From Clostridia bacterium (GTDB taxonomy: Bacteria > Bacillota > Clostridia > Acetivibrionales > STF1-152): a stretch of 64,000 bases of DNA. Both the position numbers and the translations under genes were made by a program. Below, in pieces: positions 27,682-35,251 of the stretch (its first letter is position 1; each line of letters starts with the position of its first letter). Below the pieces are notes generated by a model. It had not been told where the DNA came from. It was given only the letters and a program-made list of their open reading frames with translations, and did not search any database. The DNA is taken from contig JANQLN010000060.1 of NCBI GenBank assembly GCA_028280575.1, positions 1-64,000 of the forward strand, in the 5' to 3' direction.

Positions 27682-28080
27682 TTAACATCTATAAAGAAAT
27701 GAATCACTACTCTAATGTATATGAATTGATAGCCGTAATTTATGGTTGACTATCAGAGTGAACTCCCTCCCCTCTAAATCTTAATATTTAGGGGGAGGAT
27801 TGTTTGGAAAGAACTTGGATTCATTTACGGGTTCTCTATTTTTATAGAAACAACATAATAGTTTTCTTATAGATAGTATTTACTAAAAAAACAGAGCTAA
27901 TTGTTATGAGAAAAATTATAGTTTTTCAAAATAATTAAACCCACAAATTCAATATTTTTATGTACTTAGAAGCCCTTTTTGTATTATAGGCTAATATGAA
28001 TATTAGATAACTAAAACAGTTTACTATTTTTAACAATAATTAATTGATAGAAAGAATCTAGTATGCTATTATATAAGTAA
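27682..28080. other. gene-free stretch with one strong hairpin downstream of the array
   Basis: No coding sequence is supported here. CCTCCCC-T-CTAAAT (27766-27779) pairs with ATTTAGGGGGAGG (27786-27798) around a CTTAAT loop. No T-run follows, so it is a weak terminator candidate for crRNA transcription or another structured element. The remainder is AT-rich without recognisable motifs. Confidence 0.5.
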
Positions 28081-28618
28081 ATGGAGGGGCAGAAAATCAA
28101 TCCGATCGAAATCAAAGGCCTTTGGCGATAAAGGATATTCCATAGACAAGCATAGTAATGGAAGTACATATATTGGTGAAGATCCCTTTGGACACCCCAG
28201 ATTTGATACAGACCGGACAGTGATAGGACAATATATGTATGAACTTAAATACTTGGGAAAGGTAAACAGGATAAAGAAATAGATGTTGTTCTGCCAGTTC
28301 CGTCGTCTAATACTAATAGAATGTTTCAACCGGTACCTGGTATAGCAAGTGAAATCGCTGCTTATTTAAAAAAGGCGTATAATTGATAATATACTTATCA
28401 AAACCAGTGATTTACAACTGAAAAACATTGATAGTGAGGAAAAATCAAAGATTGACCACACAATTATTGCATCAAAAAAGGCTAAAAGAAAATATAGTGC
28501 ATTAATTGTTGATGATATTTATGATACTGGGAAAACTTTAAATGATGCTGTTTCAGCGCTTAGAACTGACAGTAATCTTGTAAATGTATATGTGCTGACT
28601 ATGACAAAAAAGAGGTGA
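28081..28618 (+). pseudogene. phosphoribosyltransferase-fold gene broken by three frameshifts
   Basis: Reading across frames gives a coherent protein. It begins with an N-terminal part NPIEIKGLW (from ATG 28081), then after a shift near 28126 GYSIDKHSNGSTYIGEDPFG and GHPRFDTDRTVIGQYMYELK. After a shift near 28260 comes KEIDVVLPVPSSNTNRMF. After a shift in the A-run near 28370 comes the C-terminal part with ALIVDDIYDTGKTLNDA, the PRPP-binding loop of type I phosphoribosyltransferases (ComF-like). The final frame stops at 28616-28618. Three shifts in 540 bases, with intact genes on both sides, argue for a pseudogene, although sequencing errors cannot be excluded. It is followed directly by the SLOG gene, which probably was its operon partner. 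Confidence 0.7.
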
Positions 28619-28623
28619 ATGGT

Positions 28624-29151
28624 TTGAAGGTGTTTGTAGCTGGAGCGAGAGCCATAACTAATCTTGATGACAATGTGACGCAAAGGCTTTCAAATATGAT
28701 TATGAATAATATATCCATTTTGGTTGGGGATGCAAACGGTGTTGATAAAGCTGTGCAGCAGTTTTTTTATAAAGATGAATATACAGATGTTGTGGTTTAT
28801 GCCATGAAGGGTAAACCGAGGAATAATATAGGTAACTGGAGGGTCATGGATATTTACCCAATTGGGAATACTACCGGTTTTGATTATTATGCTACAAAGG
28901 ACCTGAAAATGGCGGAAGATGCTGATTATGGATTTATGATTTGGAATGGAAAAAGTAAGGGAACATTAAATAATATAGTTACCCTGATAATTCAGAATAA
29001 GAAAACTCTTGTGTATTTTGTTCCGGAAAGAAGGTTCTATACAATTACTAACTTCAGTAACTTGGACAACTTAATAGAAAAATGCGATGCTACCATTAAT
29101 GATTCAGTTAATAAGTTGAAAAGTAAACATGCCCAAATCACGATGTTTTGA
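28624..29151 (+). CDS. SLOG-fold (DprA/LOG-like Rossmann) nucleotide-binding protein
   Basis: 175 residues. The start KVFVAGARAITNLDD and the following ILVGDANGVDKAVQQFF show the Rossmann-type beta-alpha-GDANGxD pattern of the SLOG superfamily (YspA/DprA/LOG relatives). This group is thought to bind or process nucleotide-derived ligands and is often found in conflict systems. The second half, MAEDADYGFMIWNGKSKGT, also fits: these proteins typically keep an acidic AD.A....W.G.S.GT segment. TTG at 28624 is preferred because GAGGTG (28612-28617) precedes it at 6 bases; GTG at 28615 is the alternative and overlaps the phosphoribosyltransferase stop. The precise function is unknown. Confidence 0.7.
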   Translation: MKVFVAGARAITNLDDNVTQRLSNMIMNNISILVGDANGVDKAVQQFFYKDEYTDVVVYAMKGKPRNNIGNWRVMDIYPIGNTTGFDYYATKDLKMAEDADYGFMIWNGKSKGTLNNIVTLIIQNKKTLVYFVPERRFYTITNFSNLDNLIEKCDATINDSVNKLKSKHAQITMF

Positions 29152-29562
29152 TTACAAGCAAGTGGATATTTTTATATTGTATTTAAAAGGGATATTAATG
29201 ATTTAACACAAGTAGCGTAAAGAGACTATGGAAAAACACATTAATGAGTTATGCAATGAAGTATATGTTAATATGGTCTCATTGCTACCTCCAAAAGTAA
29301 ATTCATAGGTAATTATATAAACACAGACAAATAAATTATAAAATATATGTAATTTATTATGGAAAAAATTAATAAATAGCTTATTGTTAAAGGCAGCAGG
29401 TTTACCGTAAACCAGCTGTCTTTTTATGTATGTTCTGCTCTGCTCCCTGCAAAAGATGCTTTCGTTATATAGATTGGAATAACAATGTGTGTAAGGGCAT
29501 AGAATGATACAAAGAAGATTATATGACCTGTTCTGTTGTCATTTGGAGGGGGTACGGTTTTT
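29152..29562. other. intergenic region upstream of spoIIID
   Basis: Apart from the terminator at 29389-29425, nothing certain is present. CATAGAAT (29498-29505) preceded 13 bases upstream by GAATAACA (29477-29484) loosely resembles a mother-cell sigma-E promoter, which would suit spoIIID, but the match is imperfect. A 26-codon frame from 29228 has no good RBS and was not called. Confidence 0.35.
29389..29425 (+). terminator. rho-independent terminator
   Basis: AAAGGCAGC-A-GGTTTA pairs with TAAACC-A-GCTGTCTTT around a CCG loop, with one A/A mismatch and one G-T wobble, followed by T5. It probably ends the SLOG transcript and isolates the spoIIID-mbl region. Confidence 0.8.
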
Positions 29563-29823
29563 TTGAAAGGGTATATTGAGGAAAGAGCGATTGAGCTTGC
29601 CAGGTTTATTATTGATGAAGAAACTACGGTCAGGGATGCGGCTAAAAAATTTGGTATAAGTAAAAGTACGGTTCATAAGGATGTTACGGAAAGATTAGCG
29701 GATATAAAGCCCGAACTTGCTGAAAAAGTTCGAGAAATACTTGAGAGGAACAAGGCTGAAAGGCACATTAGAGGAGGAGAAGCCACAAAAGCAAAATATA
29801 AAGGAGATGAAAAAGCCGGGTAA
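29563..29823 (+). CDS. spoIIID: sporulation transcription factor SpoIIID
   Basis: 86 residues with the family's helix-turn-helix TVRDAAKKFGISKSTVHKDV and the basic C-terminal tail HIRGGEATKAKY that also contacts DNA. SpoIIID is the mother-cell regulator that represses and activates parts of the sigma-E regulon. The start is TTG 29563 (LKGYIEERAIELA), in line with known SpoIIID proteins (MHDYIKERT...), preceded by GGAGGGGG with a somewhat long 11-12-base spacer. It is followed by mbl, the same order as in Bacillus. Its stop codon lies in the loop of its own terminator. Confidence 0.93.
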   Translation: MKGYIEERAIELARFIIDEETTVRDAAKKFGISKSTVHKDVTERLADIKPELAEKVREILERNKAERHIRGGEATKAKYKGDEKAG

Positions 29824-29834
29824 CCCGGCTTTTT
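29810..29834 (+). terminator. terminator overlapping the spoIIID stop codon
   Basis: GCCGGG (29815-29820) and CCCGGC (29824-29829) form a perfect stem with loop TAA, which is the stop codon itself. A5 before and T5 after complete a compact terminator. Ribosomes terminating on spoIIID would therefore cover the hairpin. Confidence 0.85.
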
Positions 29835-30212
29835 GGTTTAAGGCAGCATATAATGAAAATAAGCAAAATCCTTTTATTGCTGCTTGCCAAGCTTTAAAAG
29901 ATTTTTTCCAGCAATAATGTTTTCATAAAAAAAGGAAGTATTATTATTGCATTCCGTAGAAAAAATATGATAATATTATCTAAGAAAAGAGTAAATAAAT
30001 AGATACGGACGATTGGAGAAGGAATGCTGGAAATGTTTTTTCTATAGATATTTGCGGGACGCTCATGCGGGTCGGTTTGAAAACGGTTTTGCATTGTGGC
30101 AGCTGGGAAAGGGAGCAAAAAACAGTTGAATGCTGTTTTCACAGGTATTTATTAGATTGGGCCATGTGAGTTAATATGAAAGTGATCAGTCAAAAGAGGG
30201 AGTTGTTTTAAT
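29835..30212. other. 378-base intergenic leader region upstream of mbl
   Basis: No gene is visible. The region has several small palindromes (GATAATATTATC near 29971; AAACAG/CTGTTT near 30120) and a GC-richer block at 30055-30115. That suggests an RNA leader or promoter region for mbl, but it does not match any riboswitch consensus I know. Confidence 0.35.
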
Positions 30213-31238
30213 TTGGGTTTTGGACAGGATATAGGAATAGATTTGGGAACCGCCACGGTACTGGTTTATATCAAGGGGCGGGGAATTGTACTTAGAGAGC
30301 CTTCGGTTGTTGCTATAGACAATAATACCGATAAAATACTTGCGGTTGGTGAAGAAGCCAGGAAAATGCTTGGAAGAACTCCAGGCAACATAGTTGCAAT
30401 AAGGCCCCTTAGAGAAGGCGTAATTTCAGATTATGACATTACGGAAAGAATGCTGAAATATTTCATAGCAAAGGTTTGCGGCAATCGCTTTTTCAGGCTG
30501 TTTAAGCCTAGAATAATGGTTTGCGTACCGAGCGGGGTAACAGAAGTGGAAAGAAGGGCATATATTGATGCGACGGAGCAGGCGGGAGCGAGAAAAACCT
30601 ATTTGATTGAAGAACCAATAGCAGCGGCAATCGGAGCCGGTATAGATATATCAAAGGCATGCGGAAGCATGGTTGTAGATATAGGCGGCGGTACTACCGA
30701 CATTGCTGTTATATCCCTCGGCGGTACGGTTGTAAGCTCTTCTATAAAGATTGCAGGAGATAAATTTGACGAAGCAATAGTAAGGTATATGAGAAAGAAG
30801 CATAATGTCATGATTGGAGAACGTACTGCGGAAGAACTTAAAATAAATATCGGGACATGCTTTCCAAGAGTTAGCGAAGCTTCAATGGACATCCGGGGAC
30901 GAAACCTTATTTCCGGGCTGCCAAAGACCTTGACTGTTACGTCAACCGAAATGATGGAAGCTCTTGAAGAACCTATTTCAAGCATTGTTGAAGCTGTTTA
31001 TGCTGTTTTGGAGAGGACGCCCCCTGAACTTGCTGCGGATATAAGTGACAGGGGAATTGTAATGACCGGTGGAGGCAGCCTTGTTTATGGGTTGGACAAG
31101 CTTATTCAGGAGAAGACGGGCATTAATGTGATTATAGCCGACGAATCCGTTTCCTGTGTAGCTTTTGGTACCGGCAAAGCCCTGGAAAATATTGAAATGA
31201 TTGAACAAATGCCTGAAGCTAAAATTAAGAGAAAATAA
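30213..31238 (+). CDS. mbl: MreB/Mbl family cell-shape actin homologue
   Basis: 341 residues. Actin-fold nucleotide motifs are clear: IGIDLGTATVLVYIKG (phosphate 1), MVVDIGGGTTDIAVISLGG (phosphate 2) and GIVMTGGGSLVYGLD (adenosine). The middle block ERTAEELKINIG is typical of MreB proteins. These form membrane-bound filaments that direct wall synthesis in the rod. The position after spoIIID and before flhO/flhP matches Bacillus mbl, so I prefer Mbl over MreB. TTG at 30213 follows AAGAGGGAG. Confidence 0.92.
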   Translation: MGFGQDIGIDLGTATVLVYIKGRGIVLREPSVVAIDNNTDKILAVGEEARKMLGRTPGNIVAIRPLREGVISDYDITERMLKYFIAKVCGNRFFRLFKPRIMVCVPSGVTEVERRAYIDATEQAGARKTYLIEEPIAAAIGAGIDISKACGSMVVDIGGGTTDIAVISLGGTVVSSSIKIAGDKFDEAIVRYMRKKHNVMIGERTAEELKINIGTCFPRVSEASMDIRGRNLISGLPKTLTVTSTEMMEALEEPISSIVEAVYAVLERTPPELAADISDRGIVMTGGGSLVYGLDKLIQEKTGINVIIADESVSCVAFGTGKALENIEMIEQMPEAKIKRK

Positions 31239-31267
31239 ATAGTTTCCCTGCTTTGTTTTTTATAAGC

Positions 31268-31295
31268 TAAAGCATCCTGTCAAATTTACCGATAA
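31268..31295 (+). promoter_or_regulatory. sigma-D (FliA)-like promoter of the flhO-flhP operon
   Basis: TAAA (31268-31271) and ACCGATAA (31288-31295) resemble the flagellar sigma consensus TAAA-N15-GCCGATAA, with 16 bases between them and one mismatch. It lies about 44 bases before the flhO start. Flagellar sigma control of the downstream rod genes would be expected. Confidence 0.4.
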
Positions 31296-31338
31296 AGATA
31301 ATGAAGAGGATAAAGTCTGAACAAAGGGTGGATTGCTT

Positions 31339-32130
31339 ATGGTAAGGGGACTATATACATCCGGCTGGAGCATGAGGGCTCTGGATAGAAAAATGGATGT
31401 TATTTCAAATAATATGGCCAATGCCCATACAAACGGATACAAAAAAGATACTGTCGTAATGGAGGGATTCCCCCGGGAGCTTGCCTTGAGAATAAATGAT
31501 TACTCAGAGGCCGGCAGTAGAAACGGCAAAATTGGAAATATCACTTCAGGGCACGATATAGGTACTATTCATACCGATTACAGGCAGGGAAATCTTATAG
31601 CAACGGGAAGAAGCCTTGATGTTTCAATAGATGATGGCAATTACAATAATCAGGCAGCCTTTTTTACGGTTTCAAAAGCTGATGAGAATGGCAACCCGGA
31701 TGAATATTATACTCGAAACGGATCTTTTGCCTTGAATTCAGATAACCAGCTTGTTACCATGGACGGAGACCTGGTAATGGGAGTTAACGGACCCATAGTT
31801 TTATCTGACGAAAAGTTTTCTATTGATAATGACGGAAATGTGATACAGGATGGCTTTTTTGTGGACAGGCTGAAAATTACCCGGTTTGAGGATGCGACCA
31901 CATTAAAAAAGTTTGGCAACAACTTGCTGCAAAGAACGGAAAGCTCAGAAGTTATAAATTTTGAGGGTGAAATCAGACAGGGTACATTGGAGCGGTCCAA
32001 TGTTAATATAGTCAGTGAAATGGTTGAAATGATAAATGTAATGAGGTCTTATGAAGCAAACCAGAAAATAATCCAGATACAGGACCAAAGTCTTGAAAAA
32101 GCAGTAAATCAGGTTGGAGCGATCAGGTAA
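31339..32130 (+). CDS. flhO: flagellar hook-basal body protein FlhO (FlgF/FlgG family)
   Basis: 263 residues. The N-terminal MDVISNNMANAHTNGYKKD is the rod/hook/filament axial signature, and the C-terminal SEMVEMINVMRSYEANQKII is the matching coiled-coil motif. These proteins polymerise into the distal rod. ATG 31339 is preferred because AAAGGGTGGA then has normal spacing; an in-frame TTG at 31333 is too close. The order mbl-flhO-flhP is the same as in Bacillus. Confidence 0.88.
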   Translation: MVRGLYTSGWSMRALDRKMDVISNNMANAHTNGYKKDTVVMEGFPRELALRINDYSEAGSRNGKIGNITSGHDIGTIHTDYRQGNLIATGRSLDVSIDDGNYNNQAAFFTVSKADENGNPDEYYTRNGSFALNSDNQLVTMDGDLVMGVNGPIVLSDEKFSIDNDGNVIQDGFFVDRLKITRFEDATTLKKFGNNLLQRTESSEVINFEGEIRQGTLERSNVNIVSEMVEMINVMRSYEANQKIIQIQDQSLEKAVNQVGAIR

Positions 32131-32169
32131 TTTAAAATAATGCACTAATAAACGGGGGAACGGCGAATT

Positions 32170-32973
32170 ATGATGAGGGCTATGTGGACGGCAGGAAGCG
32201 GAATGATTGCACAGCAGTTTAATGTGGATGTGATATCCAATAACCTTGCCAATGTTAATACAACTTCATATAAAAAGCAGAAAGTTGAATTTAAAGACCT
32301 TTTGTATGAAACAGTAGAAAGGGCATATATACTTGACGACAGGGGAAAACCTGCAAATCTCCAGGTGGGCCATGGGGCGGTTCCCGTATCAACGGTGAGG
32401 GATTTTGTGACAGGCAGCTTTGAAAAGACAGACGGGAAACTTGATTTTGCAATTGACGGAGAAGCATTTTTTATGGTAAGGGGCCCCAGGGACGGAGTAC
32501 TTTATACAAGAGACGGCAATTTCAAGCTTAGCATTACCGAAGACGGCAAGATGCTGACTACAAGTGACGGGTATCCCGTACTTGACGAGTATGAGCTTGA
32601 AATATATCTGGATGATATAGACCTGGATGCGATGAGTGTAATGGAGGACGGAGAAATCAGCTACACGGATGAAGACGGCCTGGTTGTTCCCACGGGTTAC
32701 AGAATAGGAATGGTCAAGTTTGAAAACAGGGAAGGCCTTGAAAATTCGGGTAGAAATTTCTATGCTGAAACATCTGCTTCGGGTACCCGCATACCTGATC
32801 AGGATTTTGGAAGGCAAAGTATTTTAAAACAGGGGTATATAGAAGCATCCAACGTGAATGTTGTTGAAGAAATGGTAAAGCTGATAACGGCTCAAAGGGC
32901 ATATGAACTTAATTCAAAAGCCTTACAGTCCTCTGATGAAATGATCGGAATGGCAAATAACCTGAAAAGATAA
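32170..32973 (+). CDS. flhP: flagellar basal-body rod protein FlhP / FlgG
   Basis: 267 residues starting MMRAMWTAGSGM, close to the classic FlgG N-terminus. It contains VDVISNNLANVNTTSYKK and the C-terminal NVNVVEEMVKLITAQRAYE, the distal-rod signature. It builds the part of the rod spanning the wall. It follows flhO by 39 bases; GGGGGA lies upstream at slightly long distance. The FlgG and FlhP names cannot be separated by sequence alone, and context favours FlhP. Confidence 0.9.
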   Translation: MMRAMWTAGSGMIAQQFNVDVISNNLANVNTTSYKKQKVEFKDLLYETVERAYILDDRGKPANLQVGHGAVPVSTVRDFVTGSFEKTDGKLDFAIDGEAFFMVRGPRDGVLYTRDGNFKLSITEDGKMLTTSDGYPVLDEYELEIYLDDIDLDAMSVMEDGEISYTDEDGLVVPTGYRIGMVKFENREGLENSGRNFYAETSASGTRIPDQDFGRQSILKQGYIEASNVNVVEEMVKLITAQRAYELNSKALQSSDEMIGMANNLKR

Positions 32974-33040
32974 GCAATTTTAACCGGACAAAATAAATAA
33001 TACACGTAGAAAAGTTTTAAGTATATTTGAGGTGTGAGTA

Positions 33041-33379
33041 ATGACTATACAGGGTATAGGAAAAGATTTTACAGATACGGAGCTTAATTCAGCCAAAAGA
33101 AAGATTGAAAACAATGCTTTTGACAAGGTTTTAAAAGGGGCGATTTCCAAAACAAGTGAAAAGGAATTAAGGGAAGTGTGCAATCAGTTTGAACAGTTGT
33201 TTCTTCAAATGATGTACAAGCAGATGAAGGCTTCCGTGCCCAGAAGTGATTTTCTTTCAGGAGGAAGAGCAGGAGAGATTTTTCAGTCAATGCTTGATGA
33301 AAAGCTCATGGAGAACGCTTCAAAAAGAGGAAGCGTTGGTATAGCCGACTCCCTGTACAGACAGATGTCAAATGATTAA
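33041..33379 (+). CDS. rod-binding protein (FlgJ N-terminal type)
   Basis: 112 residues consisting only of the rod-binding domain: CNQFEQLFLQMMYKQMKAS, then SGGRAGEIFQSMLDEKL and GIADSLYRQM. Proteobacterial FlgJ has an extra glucosaminidase domain that is missing here, as is normal for short Firmicutes versions. It probably chaperones or caps rod assembly with FlhO and FlhP. GAGGTG precedes ATG 33041. The convergent deoR gene ends five bases downstream, with no evident terminator between. Confidence 0.85.
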   Translation: MTIQGIGKDFTDTELNSAKRKIENNAFDKVLKGAISKTSEKELREVCNQFEQLFLQMMYKQMKASVPRSDFLSGGRAGEIFQSMLDEKLMENASKRGSVGIADSLYRQMSND

Positions 33380-33384
33380 TAATT

Positions 33385-34146
33385 TTATAAATACATCGGT
33401 ACTACAGCCTTTTTTTTCAGAAATTCAATCCACGGGGAAGAAGGTTTTTTATCTGTTACAATGTAGTTTATTTTATCAAAAGTGCAAACCTTGCTGAAGG
33501 ATACCTTGTCGAACTTGCTGCTGTCACAGAGCAGTACGGCCTTTTTGCAGTTTTCTATCATAAGCTTGCGAAGCTCGGATTCCTCTTCGCTGATATCACT
33601 CAGGCCCTTCTGCATGGATATGGCCCTGCAAGAGAAAAACAATGTATCCGCAAAGAAGCAGTTTACGCTTCTGCGGGCTAATTCACCGGTGTAGGACAAA
33701 GAGTTTTCGCGAAGCTGCCCGCCTGTACAGTAAACTTTGATATGAAGAAGCTCTCCCAGTTCTACCGCAGTTTTTGCACCATTGGTAATTACGGTCAGCT
33801 TGTTTTTTCCTTTTAGATGGGGTGCCATTTTGAGAACCGTACTGCTGGAGTCCATGATTATTATATCTCCGTCCTGTACCAGATGGACGGCTATATGGCC
33901 TATTACGTCCTTTTCGCTTTTTTGTTCGATTTCTCTTACCGATAAAGGTATTTCCGAGTCCAGGCCCTCTAGTAAAACAGCTCCTCCATAGGTGCGTTTT
34001 AAAAGCCCTTTTTTTTCAAGTTTTTCCAGATCTCTTCTTATGGTAGCTTCCCCAATAAAGAATTTCCGGCTCAATTCGGTTACGGTTGCTGATTTTTTTG
34101 ATTTAAGCAGATTTATAATACCCTGCTGGCGTTCGATTGCAAACAT
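33385..34146 (-). CDS. DeoR-family transcriptional repressor
   Basis: 253 residues. The N-terminal winged helix (RQQGIINLLKSKKSATVTEL; FIGEATIRRDLEKLEKKGLL) and the C-terminal sugar-phosphate-binding domain (DGDIIIMDSSSTVLKMA; VITNGAKTA) are standard. DeoR regulators respond to a phosphorylated intermediate of the pathway they control. The gene is divergent from the isomerase/dehydrogenase operon, its most likely target. GAGGAGGAA precedes the start. Candidate operators lie in the intergenic region. Confidence 0.9.
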   Translation of the reverse strand: MFAIERQQGIINLLKSKKSATVTELSRKFFIGEATIRRDLEKLEKKGLLKRTYGGAVLLEGLDSEIPLSVREIEQKSEKDVIGHIAVHLVQDGDIIIMDSSSTVLKMAPHLKGKNKLTVITNGAKTAVELGELLHIKVYCTGGQLRENSLSYTGELARRSVNCFFADTLFFSCRAISMQKGLSDISEEESELRKLMIENCKKAVLLCDSSKFDKVSFSKVCTFDKINYIVTDKKPSSPWIEFLKKKAVVPMYL

Positions 34147-34175
34147 TATACATTCCTCCTCTCCTTGAAAGGTCC

Positions 34176-34321
34176 GTTTGTGTCCATTGCGTTTTATTTC
34201 AAGCCTGCCCTGTGTAAAACAAACTATTTTTCCAACTCCCTATGCGGCAGTAATATCAAGTAGTATAATTATAACATAGATAATAAACGGCATGCAATGT
34301 ATTTACACAAACAGACACAAA
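34176..34321. promoter_or_regulatory. divergent control region with inverted TTTGTGTC operators
   Basis: TTTGTGTC occurs on the plus strand within GTTTGTGTCC (34176-34185) and inverted as GACACAAA (34314-34321) inside ACACAAACAGACACAAA. The two sites flank the deoR/isomerase promoter zone, which includes a TATAAT at 34264-34269. DeoR-family repressors commonly bind such spaced sites and loop the DNA. That these are operators is inferred. Confidence 0.45.
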
Positions 34322-34348
34322 TAAAAGCAAGTATTTTGGAGGCAGAAC

Positions 34349-35245
34349 ATGAACTTGAAGCTTGGCATTAACCTGGGATTTGCAATTAACAAATATATCG
34401 AGCCCGAAGAATGGAGCCGTATTGTAGGAAAAGAATTAAATCTGAAACACGTCCAGTTTGTGGCGGATCTTTTAAATCCTTTTTTACCGGGGGATTATAT
34501 TGAAGACCAGATAGAGAGAATAAAATGCAGCACTGAAAAATATGGAATCAGCGTGGATTCGGTTTTTACAAGCTCCTTTACCAGAGTAAACCATCTTATG
34601 CATCCCGATAAGGAAGCACGCAGGATATGGCTCCAATGGTTCAAGGACCTTTTCCGTATTGCGGCACGCCTGGGTGCAAGGACAGGCGGAAGCCACTTTG
34701 GCATCCTGACCTTTGATTCATATAATGACGGCAGGAAAAGGGAAATGCTCATAGAAGAAGGTGTGAAGGGATGGCAGGAATTATCCTTTTATGCAAGGGA
34801 ACAGGGCTATGAAAGCCTTATTTTTGAGCCCATGTCTGTCCCAAGGGAAATGGCCAATACTATTGAGGATACAATGGAGCTTATGCAGAGGGTAAATGCA
34901 AATTGCGGAGTGCCCATGAGGATCTGCCTTGATGTAGGCCATGCGCCCCACCCGGACCAAAGAGACCCTTATCCGTGGATAGAGAAGCTGGGAGCCCTTT
35001 CACCTGTAATCCACCTGCAGCAGACAATGCTCCACAAGAGCCAGCATTGGCCATTTATACCCCAGTATAACAAACAGGGGATAATACATCCGGAAAAAGT
35101 ACTTAAGGCTCTTGAAAAGTCCGGCTGTAAAGATGGGCTGCTTATGTTTGAAATCAGCCACAGGGAGCATTTTGATACGGATTTTAGGATTGTCGAGGAT
35201 TTAAAGGCTTCGGTGGATTACTGGAGACCATATGTATTGGAGTGA
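34349..35245 (+). CDS. sugar-phosphate isomerase/epimerase, TIM-barrel family
   Basis: 298 residues of the xylose-isomerase-like TIM-barrel (AP-endonuclease 2) fold. Likely metal ligands lie in ESLIFEPMSVPREM (Glu), ICLDVGHAPH (Asp, His) and MFEISHREHF (Glu). It is the first gene of the DeoR-controlled operon and is followed 6 bases later by a dehydrogenase. Relatives interconvert keto- and aldo-sugars or their phosphates, including tetrulose and hexulose phosphates; the substrate cannot be fixed from sequence. GGAGG lies at 10 bases before ATG. Confidence 0.78.
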   Translation: MNLKLGINLGFAINKYIEPEEWSRIVGKELNLKHVQFVADLLNPFLPGDYIEDQIERIKCSTEKYGISVDSVFTSSFTRVNHLMHPDKEARRIWLQWFKDLFRIAARLGARTGGSHFGILTFDSYNDGRKREMLIEEGVKGWQELSFYAREQGYESLIFEPMSVPREMANTIEDTMELMQRVNANCGVPMRICLDVGHAPHPDQRDPYPWIEKLGALSPVIHLQQTMLHKSQHWPFIPQYNKQGIIHPEKVLKALEKSGCKDGLLMFEISHREHFDTDFRIVEDLKASVDYWRPYVLE

Positions 35246-35251
35246 TTTTTA

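Noticed and set aside
27766-27798. Strong hairpin after the CRISPR array as a terminator
   Set aside because: No T-run follows, so it is listed only as a hairpin within the gene-free stretch.
29228-29308. 26-codon frame MEKHINELCNEVYVNM...
   Set aside because: No convincing RBS and no recognised family; it could be a remnant but cannot be supported.
30055-30115. Riboswitch-like GC-richer block before mbl
   Set aside because: Compared by eye with c-di-GMP, c-di-AMP and glycine consensus features; none fits.
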